A stretch of 64,000 bases of DNA from Methylonatrum kenyense (GTDB taxonomy: Bacteria > Pseudomonadota > Gammaproteobacteria > Nitrococcales > Aquisalimonadaceae), in assembly GCF_023195885.1 (NCBI RefSeq), contig NZ_JALPKO010000007.1, positions 145,858 through 209,857 of the forward strand, written 5' to 3'. The notes beneath the pieces were generated by a model. It searched no databases, was not told the DNA's origin, and saw only the letters and a program-made list of their open reading frames with translations. The position numbers were made by a program, and so were the translations under genes. The first letter of the stretch is position 1; every line of letters begins with the position of its first letter. This document shows, piece by piece, positions 25,955 through 34,826 of the stretch.

Positions 25955-28246
25955 ATGTTCAAACGATGGGCAATTCTGGCGTTCGCAATCGGCGCCGCAT
26001 TTACGCTTGCTGCGTGTAACAGTTCGAGTAGCGGCAGCAGTAGTTCACGCAGCACTACAGATGCCAACCTCGGCGACCCGGCAATTATTGAAGGGACATT
26101 TTTCACTGCCAGCGGCAACGGGATGTCCTACCGCATGGATGGCCTTGGTTGGCAGATTGTTAGTCTGGCCGTTTCCGATGGCTTCGCCAGCGACCGCCTC
26201 AGCGACTTCCTAGCCCCCGCGACACTCCCCGCAGACGCAACATTCTCGGTTGTGCGCTTGAGTAGTGAAGACGCAGTCGACATCAGCGATGCCGTAGAAG
26301 TGATAATGAACAGCATCTACGAGATCGACGTTGACCTCGCACTAGAGCTCGTGCAGTCGGAATTCTCCGACATATCGCAACTGAGCAGCAGCCGTTTGGC
26401 GCTTCGCATCAGTTCGGAAGACGAGGAATTCAGCTTTCGGACACCGCTGGCGGTGGGTGATGCCGACGAGCCCGACGCCATCGACACTTCGCCGCTGAGC
26501 GAGTTGCTGACCCGGGAGATCGAGGCCCAAGCACTCGGTGGCGACGGCGATCTCGACGCCTTCTATGCAGAGATCGATCCACTCGAAATCAGTGAAATCC
26601 GTAACGCGTTCATCGAGGCTGTCAACCAACTGGTCACCGCAATCAATCTCAATGATCTTGAGGATGCGGCGGCAACTCTGGAGGAGAGCGGGGTCGGGGA
26701 TACAGTCGGCCAAGTGGTTGCACGCGCCTCTAGCCCGCCCGCGGACGCCGCCGACCGGGACAACCTGCTTGGTGAATACAACCAGATTTTTTTCCAGACC
26801 TCCTTGCTGACGAGCGGGTTCGAACATCTGCCGACGGTGACCGATCTGGAACTAAGCGAGGGTTCCGAGGCTTCGGAGCTGGAAGTCGCCATCACGCGGG
26901 GCGAGCAATCTGTCCAGGCACAGTTCTCGGATGGTGTCGTGGATCCCGGAGATTTCCGCTATGAGCAATTCGATGGCTTGACCGACGAATCCGGCCCTGG
27001 CCTGCTCGGAAGCAACGGCGGCCTGATCGTCACGCGGGAAGCTTTTACTGAACTGGAAGAGCGCGACGAATTCAATCGCCGAGCCGAGTTCGCGCCGACC
27101 ACGCGTTTCTTCGTGGCAAGTCCCGTCGACCGTCTACTTTTCGGAAGTTCGCGGGAGACATCGCGAATCTTCTGCGCCTCGACAAGCTGTGACAGCCTCT
27201 CGCAAGGGGACTTGATTGACAGTTTCGTCGACGTGGGCTTTCTGGTCGCGGCACCGGTGCTGGATGCCCCCGTTGAGATCACGAACATCAATGGTCGATA
27301 CGGCACCCTGATCCTGTCCTCGGATCTTGAGGATGACGGCCGCGAACTTGCCGGACGTGGAATCGCGACGACGGTGAGCAACGGAACCAGCAGCGCGTTC
27401 GATTTTTTCCTTGAAGTCGAATTTTTTCGAAGCTCGGACGGCGAACTGGTTCGCGAGGCGGACACCGTTTCCGACGCGGGAATCCCCACCGAGTTCGACG
27501 TGCCCTTTGATAACGGCTTCCCGTTCGGTAACGGAGCGCTGGAGCTGACGATTGATAACGACCTCATTCTCCGCGGTTTCGCGAACAACGCAGATGCCGA
27601 TCTCATGTTCATGACATCGGCCCCGGTCTGCGTTGACACGACTGGTGGTCGCGAGCCCTGTGAGGCAGACGGCGATGACCGCCTGAATAACGGGTTGTTC
27701 TTCGCCAACTACGAGCAAGTAGAGCCTGATGACGGAGACAACGGCGATCTCCTGGACCGGGTAAACCACGAACTTCTGGTTGGAATGAAGCTACCGGAAT
27801 CCACTCCGGAACTCGGTGCCAGAACGTACCGGATCCGCGGCAAGGGTATTACCTACACCGGTAGTGGCAACAACACCCTGACCACCGCCGTCACCGGTGG
27901 TCGCCTGGCCCTGGATGGCAGCGGAGGCATGGAATTGACCGCCAGGGTGCTTGAGGCCAAACGCTCCGGCGACGCGGGCAACCCCCGCCGACAGGGAGGC
28001 ATTTTCGATGGCGTCGGGCAGATAACCGTCAATCCCAAACTAGCCGGTGGCATTAGTCTGGACTTCATGGGTTTCGAGGATGAGGGTCCAGAGTTCGGCG
28101 TTGTCGGCAACGGCTTCGTCTCTGCCGACGCGGATCATCGCTACATCGCAATCCTGCTGGAGGTTGGAGACGGTGTTGCTAGCAACCAAGAAGGAAGTGT
28201 CGAGGAGGGAGGCTTTATTCTGCTGTTCGGCACCCTGATCGACTGA
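25955..28246 (+). CDS. Large acidic lipoprotein of unknown function
   Basis: A 763-residue protein with a lipoprotein signal (lipobox LAAC, Cys21) followed by a Ser-rich tether (NSSSSGSSSSRSTTD). The rest is rich in Asp/Glu and beta-prone segments with no family I recognise. Repeated themes such as 'GTFFTASGNGMSYRMDG' near the N terminus and 'GRLALDGSGGMELTARVLEA' near the C terminus suggest a beta-sandwich or barrel-like surface protein. Base composition looks less GC-rich and codon use less biased than in its neighbours, which may indicate acquisition. GAGGGTGTG lies upstream of the start; an intrinsic terminator follows (28274-28298). It is probably anchored in the outer membrane. Confidence 0.8.
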   Translation: MFKRWAILAFAIGAAFTLAACNSSSSGSSSSRSTTDANLGDPAIIEGTFFTASGNGMSYRMDGLGWQIVSLAVSDGFASDRLSDFLAPATLPADATFSVVRLSSEDAVDISDAVEVIMNSIYEIDVDLALELVQSEFSDISQLSSSRLALRISSEDEEFSFRTPLAVGDADEPDAIDTSPLSELLTREIEAQALGGDGDLDAFYAEIDPLEISEIRNAFIEAVNQLVTAINLNDLEDAAATLEESGVGDTVGQVVARASSPPADAADRDNLLGEYNQIFFQTSLLTSGFEHLPTVTDLELSEGSEASELEVAITRGEQSVQAQFSDGVVDPGDFRYEQFDGLTDESGPGLLGSNGGLIVTREAFTELEERDEFNRRAEFAPTTRFFVASPVDRLLFGSSRETSRIFCASTSCDSLSQGDLIDSFVDVGFLVAAPVLDAPVEITNINGRYGTLILSSDLEDDGRELAGRGIATTVSNGTSSAFDFFLEVEFFRSSDGELVREADTVSDAGIPTEFDVPFDNGFPFGNGALELTIDNDLILRGFANNADADLMFMTSAPVCVDTTGGREPCEADGDDRLNNGLFFANYEQVEPDDGDNGDLLDRVNHELLVGMKLPESTPELGARTYRIRGKGITYTGSGNNTLTTAVTGGRLALDGSGGMELTARVLEAKRSGDAGNPRRQGGIFDGVGQITVNPKLAGGISLDFMGFEDEGPEFGVVGNGFVSADADHRYIAILLEVGDGVASNQEGSVEEGGFILLFGTLID

Positions 28247-28273
28247 CGCTGAAAGTACCCTTTACCGTCACTG

Positions 28274-28298
28274 CGCCCGGCTCCCGCCGGGCGTTTTT
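28274..28298 (+). terminator. Rho-independent terminator after the lipoprotein gene
   Basis: CGCCCGGC/GCCGGGCG (28274-28281 with 28286-28293) with a TCCC loop is followed by TTTTT (28294-28298). It lies ~28 bp after the lipoprotein stop, just before the convergent SDR gene. Confidence 0.85.
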
Positions 28299-28309
28299 CG
28301 TTCCGCCCC

Positions 28310-29086
28310 TCAGACCATCAACTGCCCACCATTGACCTCGATCACCTGGCCGGTGACATAACCGGCCAGCCCGCTGGCAGCGAGGTAGAGAAAGGTGCCG
28401 GCGCAGTCGTCGGGCTGGCCCAGGCGTTTTTGCGGAATGGCATTGCGCGTGCGTTCGAGTTTTTCCGGCGTCGAGTAGCGTTGGTGGAAATCGGTGTCGA
28501 AGGTGCCGGGGCTGATGGCGTTGACGCGGATGTTTCTCGGTGCCAGCTCGGTGGCCATGGCCCGGGTGAAGGTGCTGACGAAGGCCTTCGAGGCGCTGTA
28601 GAGGCTCGAGCCCGGGCTGCCGCCATTGCGTGCGGAGATGGAACTGACATTGATGATCGCCCCGCCCTGCTCCGCCAGATGCGGCGTGGCGGCGCGGGTG
28701 GCGTGGATCACCGAGCGGGCATTGAGGTCGAACACCGCATCGATGAAGGCATCGTCGATCTCCTCGATCGGCGTGCGCCCGACCATGGACCCGGCGTTGT
28801 TGACCAGCACCTGCAGGCCACCAAAGCGCTCGACGGTCTCGGCAACCATGCGTTCCACATCCGCGGCCTTGCGCACGTCGGCGCAGACCAGGTCCGCCTC
28901 GCCGCCGGCGTCGCGAATGTCCGCGGCCACCGTCTCCGCCCCGTCCCTGGTCTGGTGACAATGCACCATGACGCGCATCCCGGCTTGCCCCAGCCAGCGC
29001 GCTGCGGCGGCGCCGATGCCCCGGCTACCGCCCGTGACCAGCGCCACCTTCCCTTCAAGTTCCAGACTGGGCATCCCGTTTGGCAT
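28310..29086 (-). CDS. SDR family NAD(P)-dependent oxidoreductase
   Basis: A 258-residue classical short-chain dehydrogenase: cofactor motif TGGSRGIG near residues 18-25, 'NNAG' structural motif, catalytic Ser in 'INVSSISA' and 'YSASK' with Tyr and Lys, ending with '[16 protein letters not shown]'. FabG-like in size. The start was set at 29086 because CAGGAG lies 9 bases upstream; the gene overlaps the end of glpK by 32 bp. It is downstream of glycerol kinase, so it may act on a glycerol- or polyol-derived carbonyl, but the substrate is not evident. Confidence 0.9.
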   Translation of the reverse strand: MPNGMPSLELEGKVALVTGGSRGIGAAAARWLGQAGMRVMVHCHQTRDGAETVAADIRDAGGEADLVCADVRKAADVERMVAETVERFGGLQVLVNNAGSMVGRTPIEEIDDAFIDAVFDLNARSVIHATRAATPHLAEQGGAIINVSSISARNGGSPGSSLYSASKAFVSTFTRAMATELAPRNIRVNAISPGTFDTDFHQRYSTPEKLERTRNAIPQKRLGQPDDCAGTFLYLAASGLAGYVTGQVIEVNGGQLMV

Positions 29087-30575
29087 CCGCGTAACTCCTG
29101 ACCTGTCGCATGGCTTCATCCCAGCCGGCCACGGCACGCGCTCGCTTGTCGGGGTCCATGGCCGGTTCGCAGCGGCGGTCGCACCGCCAGCGGTCGGCGA
29201 TGGTAGCACGCGCGTCGAACACACCCAGGTGCAGGCCGGCCAGGTAGGCGGCGCCGAGGGCCGTGGTCTCGATGACCTCCGGGCGTTCCACCGGCACGTC
29301 CACCAGATCGGCCAGGCATTGCAGCAGCCAGTTGTTGGCCACCATGCCGCCGTCCACCCGCAGGGCTGCCGGCCGATAGTCCGCATCGTCGGCCATGGCA
29401 TTGAACAGGTCCCGGGTCTGGTAGCAGGTGGATTCCAGCGCCGCGCGTACCAGTTCGGCGATGCCGGTATCGCGGGTCAGACCGAAGATTGCACCACGGG
29501 CCAGTGGGTCCCAGTAGGGGGCGCCAAGGCCGGTGAATGCCGGCACCAGATAGACCCCGCGGTTCGACTCCAGGCCTTTCGCCAATTCCTCGGTCTCGGC
29601 GGCAGAGCCGATGATGTGAATCGCGTCGCGCAGCCATTGCACCGCGGCGCCGGCAACGAATATCGAGCCCTCCAGGGCATAGGTGGTCTTGCCATCAAGG
29701 CGGTAGCCGATGGTTGTCAGCAGGCGATTGCGCGACTGCACCGGTGTATCACCGGTGTTCAACACTGCGAAGCAGCCAGTACCGTAAGTGCTCTTGACCA
29801 TCCCCGGCTCGAAACAGGCCTGGCCCACCAGCGCCGCCTGCTGATCCCCGGCAACACCGGCAATCGGCAATTCGATACCGATACCCTCGGTGGCGACGCC
29901 GAAATCGGCGGAGCAATCCAGCACCTCGGGCAACAGGGAATCCGGGACATCCAGCAACTCGAGCAACACCGGGTCCCAGCACTGCTCGTGGATATTGAAC
30001 AGCAGCGTGCGGCTGGCGTTGGTGGCATCGGTGACATGACGCTTGCCGCCGGTCAGTTTCCAGATCAGCCAGGTGTCGATGGTGCCGAAGGCCAGTTCGC
30101 CACGCTGAGCCCTTTCGCGGGCGCCGTCCACATGGTCCAGCAGCCAGCCGATCTTGGTGCCGGAGAAATAGGGGTCCAGCAACAGGCCGGAACGGGCGGT
30201 CACATCAGGCTCATGCCCCGCCTCGCGCAGCGGTATGCAGCGGTCTGCGGTGCGCCGGTCCTGCCAGACGATGGCCCGGTGGATCGGCTCGCCGCTGGCG
30301 CGATCCCAGATCACCGTGGTCTCGCGCTGGTTGGTAATGCCGATGCCGGCCACTTCGGCGCCCTGTTCCGGCAGCGCTGCCAGGGCCTCGCGGCAGACCG
30401 CACAGGTGACGCGCCAGATTTCCTCGGCGTCATGCTCCACCCAGCCATCATCCGGGAAGTGCTGGCTAAATTCCTGCTGAGCACTGGTCACGATGGCACC
30501 GGCGTCGCTGAACACGATGGCACGCGTGCTGGTGGTGCCCTGATCGATCGCGAGGATGTGGCGTTTGCCGCTCAT
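29055..30575 (-). CDS. glpK: Glycerol kinase
   Basis: A 506-residue FGGY-family kinase with the phosphate-binding motif DQGTTSTR at 11-18 and the signature segments '[10 protein letters not shown]', '[21 protein letters not shown]' type and '[20 protein letters not shown]'. It phosphorylates glycerol to glycerol-3-phosphate, the substrate of GlpD encoded divergently. The 394-bp gap between the two genes contains a full-length mobile element (30670-30944). No glpF or glpR is in the window. Confidence 0.97.
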   Translation of the reverse strand: MSGKRHILAIDQGTTSTRAIVFSDAGAIVTSAQQEFSQHFPDDGWVEHDAEEIWRVTCAVCREALAALPEQGAEVAGIGITNQRETTVIWDRASGEPIHRAIVWQDRRTADRCIPLREAGHEPDVTARSGLLLDPYFSGTKIGWLLDHVDGARERAQRGELAFGTIDTWLIWKLTGGKRHVTDATNASRTLLFNIHEQCWDPVLLELLDVPDSLLPEVLDCSADFGVATEGIGIELPIAGVAGDQQAALVGQACFEPGMVKSTYGTGCFAVLNTGDTPVQSRNRLLTTIGYRLDGKTTYALEGSIFVAGAAVQWLRDAIHIIGSAAETEELAKGLESNRGVYLVPAFTGLGAPYWDPLARGAIFGLTRDTGIAELVRAALESTCYQTRDLFNAMADDADYRPAALRVDGGMVANNWLLQCLADLVDVPVERPEVIETTALGAAYLAGLHLGVFDARATIADRWRCDRRCEPAMDPDKRARAVAGWDEAMRQVRSYADAKRDAQSGT

Positions 30576-30669
30576 TTCTAAGGCTCCTGCGGTGAATGTC
30601 CCCTGAACGTAACCGGCTTTTCCACGTCCGAAAAGAATGATGCAGCGCGGGACGAGACTGTGTTTCTTT

Positions 30670-30944
30670 AAGGAAACACTAATTTATTCTCGCGTCTGCG
30701 CCCGAGACCGGTTTTGGTCATCTGGCAAGGCGCGGTGCCGGTTCGGTAGCTTGAGCTACCGAACCGGTGGCGCAATACAGCCAGGGGCCAAAACCGGCCG
30801 GGCCCTTTGGGTTGGGCCGCATTTTTCCCGACTGCCGCGTTGCGCTGCTTGACCGCAGAATGACTGCGGCGCTGCGCAGCGCGCCTTGCCTCGGAAAAAA
30901 TGCGGACTCCAACGCAGGCGTGAGAAAAAAGTCAGTGTTTCCTT
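30670..30944. mobile_element. Full-length MITE (about 275 bp) in the glpK-glpD intergenic region
   Basis: Terminal inverted repeats AAGGAAACACT (30670-30680) and AGTGTTTCCTT (30934-30944) enclose two imperfect hairpins, one built on CAAAACCGG/CCGGTTTTG and one on CCGCATTTTTCC/GGAAAAAATGCGG. The interior is the reverse of the copy at 57364-57641. A TA flanks the left end (30669-30670 region). It has no open reading frame of its own and must be mobilised in trans. The right end is 25 bp from the glpD start. Confidence 0.85.
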
Positions 30945-30968
30945 CAGGAAGCGAAGACCGGGCAAGTC

Positions 30969-32489
30969 ATGCGCGACTCAGAGCACGTTCAGCCGTTCGA
31001 TCTGCTGATTGCGGGCGGTGGCATCAACGGGGCCGGCATTGCCCGTGATGCGGCCGGCCGGGGTCTGCGTGTCTTGCTGTGCGAACGCGACGATCTGGCC
31101 GCCCACACGTCCTCGGCCAGTACCAAGCTGATCCACGGCGGCTTGCGCTACCTGGAACACTACGCGTTCCGCCTGGTTGCCAAGGCCCTGCGGGAGCGGG
31201 AACTTCTGCTCCGCGCCGCACCCCACATCATCTGGCCGCTGCGCTTCGTCATGCCCCATGTGGATGGCCTGCGGCCGCGCTGGATGATCCGTGCGGGACT
31301 GTTCCTCTACGACGCCCTGGGCGGATGCAGCAGCCTGCCGCGCAGCCATGTGATCCGGCTGGACCAGCACCCGGCCGGCGAGTCGCTCAACGGCAGCCTG
31401 AAGCATGGCTATGCCTACTCCGACTGCGGGGTGGAAGACGCGCGCCTGGTGGTACTGAACGCACTGGACGCCGCCGAACGCGGGGCCACGATCCGTCCGC
31501 GCACGGAAGTCACCGGTGCCGAAAGGGAAAATCCGCTCTGGCGCGTCGAGCTGCGAGACAGTGTTTCCGGCAGGACCGAGACCGTTCGCGCCCGGGCCCT
31601 GATCAACGCGACCGGCCCCTGGGTGGGGAAGCGGCTGAACGGGGACGCCACAGCGGATCAACGCAGGATCCGCCTGGTCAAGGGCAGCCATCTGGTGGTG
31701 CCCCGGATCGGCCGACAATCCGAAGCCTACATCCTGCAGAACCCGGACCGGCGCATCGTCTTCGTCATCCCCTACGAAGGTGATTACTCGCTTGTCGGCA
31801 CCACCGAGGAGCTGTACACCGACGATCCTGCCGCCGCGCATATATCCGAGGCGGAAACGGATTATCTGCTGGAGACCTTGGATCGCTTCTTCGGGGCCGG
31901 GCTGGGCCGCAAGGACATCGTCTGGACCTATTCCGGCGTGCGGCCGCTGGTCGAGAACCAGGCGGCGAACATCTCGGCGGTAAGCCGCGACTACCAGCTG
32001 ACACTGGAAGCCACCGGCGGCGCCCCGCTGCTGACAATCTACGGCGGCAAGATCACCACCTTCCGCCGCCTGGCCGAAGACGCGCTGAGCAGAATCGCCC
32101 CGCACCTCGGCGCTCCCGACTGGCGCTGGACGGCCGCTACGCCGCTGCCGGGCGGTGACATCCCGAACGCCGATTTCGACGACTGGCAACGGCGCGTGGC
32201 GACCCGTTATCGCTGGCTCGATGCCGCACTCTGCCGGCGGCTCTGCCGGGCCTACGGCACCCGTGTCCACGAAATCCTGGGCACCGCCGCCGGCGCGCAG
32301 GACCTGGGCGAGGCGATCGCGCCGAGCGTCTTCGAAGCTGAACTGCGCTACCTGCACGACCGCGAATGGGCCCGTTGTGGCGAGGATGTGCTCTGGCGGC
32401 GCAGCAAACTCGGATTGCATTTGAGCGCAGCTGGCCGCGACGCCGTCAACGCCTGGTTTGAAGAGAAACTATCGATTGTCACAGCTTGA
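30969..32489 (+). CDS. glpD: Aerobic glycerol-3-phosphate dehydrogenase
   Basis: A 506-residue FAD-dependent dehydrogenase with the dinucleotide-binding motif GGGINGAG at 16-23, the 'SSASTKLIHGGLRYLEHY' FAD signature and 'TYSGVRPLVE' later. It oxidises glycerol-3-phosphate to dihydroxyacetone phosphate at the inner membrane, feeding electrons to quinone. It starts 25 bp from the end of a mobile element, so its original promoter has been displaced or replaced. Its stop lies ~57 bp before the ergothioneine genes. Confidence 0.97.
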   Translation: MRDSEHVQPFDLLIAGGGINGAGIARDAAGRGLRVLLCERDDLAAHTSSASTKLIHGGLRYLEHYAFRLVAKALRERELLLRAAPHIIWPLRFVMPHVDGLRPRWMIRAGLFLYDALGGCSSLPRSHVIRLDQHPAGESLNGSLKHGYAYSDCGVEDARLVVLNALDAAERGATIRPRTEVTGAERENPLWRVELRDSVSGRTETVRARALINATGPWVGKRLNGDATADQRRIRLVKGSHLVVPRIGRQSEAYILQNPDRRIVFVIPYEGDYSLVGTTEELYTDDPAAAHISEAETDYLLETLDRFFGAGLGRKDIVWTYSGVRPLVENQAANISAVSRDYQLTLEATGGAPLLTIYGGKITTFRRLAEDALSRIAPHLGAPDWRWTAATPLPGGDIPNADFDDWQRRVATRYRWLDAALCRRLCRAYGTRVHEILGTAAGAQDLGEAIAPSVFEAELRYLHDREWARCGEDVLWRRSKLGLHLSAAGRDAVNAWFEEKLSIVTA

Positions 32490-32545
32490 TCCCGATGCCC
32501 TGCCATGTACGCTTCAGGGATACCACGCAAAAACCGGATCTCCCG

Positions 32546-33808
32546 ATGGCACTAGTAGATATGTCCCGCTCCAGCGCCGGAGTGTCACCGGCCCTGCGCG
32601 ACCGCTACCGTCGGGTGCGCGCCGATACGCTGGCGCTGACCGCCCCACTCTCCGCCGAGGACCAGACGATCCAGAGCATGCCGGATACCAGTCCGAGCAA
32701 ATGGCACCTGGCGCATACCACCTGGTTCTTCGAGGAATTCGTGCTGGCCGGTGGCCTGCCCGGCTACCAGCGCTTCGATGCCGAGTTCAGTTACCTGTTC
32801 AACAGTTACTACAACGCGGTCGGGCCGATGCATGCTCGACCGCAGCGGGGCCTGCTGTCACGTCCGGCGCTGACCGCGGTGCACCGCTACCGGGAGCACG
32901 TGGATGCGGCGATGGAACAGTTGTTCGAGGTCTCGAGTGATGATCCGGCGGCCACCGCGCTGATCCTCCTCGGCACGCATCATGAGCAGCAGCACCAGGA
33001 ATTGATCCTCACCGACATCAAGCACGCGCTGGCCTGCAACCCGCTGCTGCCGGTCTACACCGAGGGCGAGGCACCGGCGAGCAACGCCCGCGCCATGCGT
33101 TTTACCGAAGGTGTGGAAGGACCGGTCGAAATCGGTCATCAGGGCTCCGGCTTCCACTATGACAACGAGGGTCCGCGGCACACCGTCTGGCTGCATCGCC
33201 ATGCGCTGGCCGACCGCCTGGTGACGAACGGCGAATTCCGCGCCTTCATCGACGATGGCGGCTATCGGACGCCGGCACTCTGGCTGTCAGAGGGCTGGAG
33301 CACGGTTCAGGAACAGGGCTGGCAGCGGCCTTATTACTGGTCCGAAGACCTGGAACGGGAGTTCACGCTGCATGGAGAGCAGGCCATCGATCCGCATCGT
33401 CCGGTGTGTCACCTGAGCTACTTCGAGGCCGATGCCTTTGCCCGCTGGGCCGGCGCACGCCTGCCGACGGAGGCGGAATGGGAGTCGGCCGCGAGCGGCG
33501 AAACCTGCCCGGAAAGCCTCTGGCAACGGGGCTGGCTGCATCCGGCGCCGGTCAGAGACACCGGCAACCGCCAGTTCCACGGCCAGGTCTGGGAATGGAC
33601 CGCCAGCGCCTACAGCGCGTATCCGGGCTACCGCCCGGCCGCGGGCGCGGTCGGCGAGTACAACGGCAAGTTCATGTGCAACCAGTATGTGCTGCGTGGC
33701 GGATCCTGCGCGACTCCGCCAGCGCACCTGCGCACCAGCTACCGAAATTTCTTTCCGACCAGCGCGCGCTGGCAGTTCAGCGGCCTGCGCCTGGCCCGGG
33801 ACAACTGA
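32546..33808 (+). CDS. egtB: Ergothioneine biosynthesis protein EgtB
   Basis: A ~420-residue non-heme iron sulfoxide synthase. An N-terminal DinB-like domain carries the metal-binding histidines (WHLAH near residues 53-57; HHEQQHQE at 145-152, the H-x3-H-x-E motif), followed by a C-terminal FGE-sulfatase-type domain ('RLPTEAEWESAA', 'QVWEWTASAY', 'VLRGGSCATPP', 'SGLRLARDN'). It joins cysteine or gamma-glutamylcysteine to hercynine. The start is uncertain: ATG 32546, ATG 32561 or TTG 32486 overlapping the glpD stop. EgtD follows after 3 bp. Confidence 0.94.
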   Translation: MALVDMSRSSAGVSPALRDRYRRVRADTLALTAPLSAEDQTIQSMPDTSPSKWHLAHTTWFFEEFVLAGGLPGYQRFDAEFSYLFNSYYNAVGPMHARPQRGLLSRPALTAVHRYREHVDAAMEQLFEVSSDDPAATALILLGTHHEQQHQELILTDIKHALACNPLLPVYTEGEAPASNARAMRFTEGVEGPVEIGHQGSGFHYDNEGPRHTVWLHRHALADRLVTNGEFRAFIDDGGYRTPALWLSEGWSTVQEQGWQRPYYWSEDLEREFTLHGEQAIDPHRPVCHLSYFEADAFARWAGARLPTEAEWESAASGETCPESLWQRGWLHPAPVRDTGNRQFHGQVWEWTASAYSAYPGYRPAAGAVGEYNGKFMCNQYVLRGGSCATPPAHLRTSYRNFFPTSARWQFSGLRLARDN

Positions 33809-33811
33809 GCG

Positions 33812-34768
33812 ATGGCCTTGCCGAACGCCGCACTGACGCCACCGGCGTCGGAGTTTCTGCGCGACGTTCTGACGGGACTGGCCTGCGAGCCGAAGACCAT
33901 CGCCCCGAAGTACTTTTATGACGAAACCGGCTCAGCGCTCTTTGACCGCATCTGCGAGTTGCCCGAATACTACCCGACCCGCACCGAGCGCGCGATTCTG
34001 GCCGCGCATGCCGAGAAGATGGCAACCGCCATTGGCCCCGGCGTCCAGGTCATCGAGCCTGGCTGCGGCAGCTGTGCCAAGGTGCGTTATCTGTTCGATG
34101 CCCTCGATGCCCCGGCCGGATTCGTGCCGGTGGAGATCAGCGGCGAACATATGCTGCACAACCTTAAGCCGCTACGGGAGCGCTATCCCGGTCTCCCGCT
34201 GCACCCGCTGTGCGCCGATTTCACGCAGCCATTCGCGCTGCCCGAAGGTTGCGACGCGACCGCCCCACGGCTGCTGTTCTTTCCAGGCTCGACGCTGGGC
34301 AACTTTACCCCCGAGGATGCCCGGGTACTTTTGACCAGGCTGCGCCACCTGGTCGGCGACAACGGCATGTTGCTGCTTGGGGTGGATCTGGTAAAACCGG
34401 TCGCTGTTCTGGAGCAGGCCTACAACGATCGGGACGGCGTTACCGCCGCGTTCAACCGCAACCTGCTGCACCGAATAAACAACGAACTCGGAGCGGATTT
34501 CGTCGTCGACAGGTTCCGCCATCGGGCGGTCTGGAACAGCCGCCATCAGCGCATCGAGATGCAGCTGGTCGCCGAGCAGTCCCAGCAGGTTCACGTCGAG
34601 CAGCGGACAATCCGCTTTGCTGTCGGCGAGCCGTTGATTACCGAATACAGCTACAAGTATTCCGACGCGAGGGTGGCCGCGCTGGCCGCGGAATCAGGCT
34701 TCAAGATCCGCCAGCGCTGGACTGATAACCGCGACTGGTTCGGCATCTATCTGCTGGACGCCTGCTGA
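33812..34768 (+). CDS. egtD: L-histidine N(alpha)-methyltransferase EgtD
   Basis: A 318-residue EgtD (DUF2260/SAM-dependent) protein: 'LACEPKTIAPKYFYDETGSALFDRICELPEYYPTRTE' region, 'VIEPGCGSCAKVRYLFDAL' as the SAM-binding motif (about residues 81-99), 'FFPGSTLGNF' and 'YSYKYSDARVAALAAESGF' near the C terminus. It trimethylates histidine to hercynine. Its start is 3 bp after egtB, so egtB-egtD is a two-gene operon sufficient, with an unlinked C-S lyase, for ergothioneine synthesis. Confidence 0.95.
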   Translation: MALPNAALTPPASEFLRDVLTGLACEPKTIAPKYFYDETGSALFDRICELPEYYPTRTERAILAAHAEKMATAIGPGVQVIEPGCGSCAKVRYLFDALDAPAGFVPVEISGEHMLHNLKPLRERYPGLPLHPLCADFTQPFALPEGCDATAPRLLFFPGSTLGNFTPEDARVLLTRLRHLVGDNGMLLLGVDLVKPVAVLEQAYNDRDGVTAAFNRNLLHRINNELGADFVVDRFRHRAVWNSRHQRIEMQLVAEQSQQVHVEQRTIRFAVGEPLITEYSYKYSDARVAALAAESGFKIRQRWTDNRDWFGIYLLDAC

Positions 34769-34791
34769 CGCCATGTCGCCGGCCGGGAGGT

Positions 34792-34819
34792 GCCCGATCG
34801 CCATTGACGGCGACCGGGC
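34792..34819. terminator. Bidirectional hairpin between egtD and the TonB-dependent receptor
   Basis: GCCCGATCGCC (34792-34802) pairs with GGCGACCGGGC (34809-34819) with one internal mismatch pair. It lies between two convergent stop codons. There is no T-run on either strand, so termination strength is uncertain. Confidence 0.5.
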
Positions 34820-34826
34820 ATGTCAT

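Noticed and set aside
30670..30944. Possible small gene or ncRNA within the MITE
   Set aside because: Frames inside differ between copies and orientations and have no conserved product; the structure is explained by hairpin modules.
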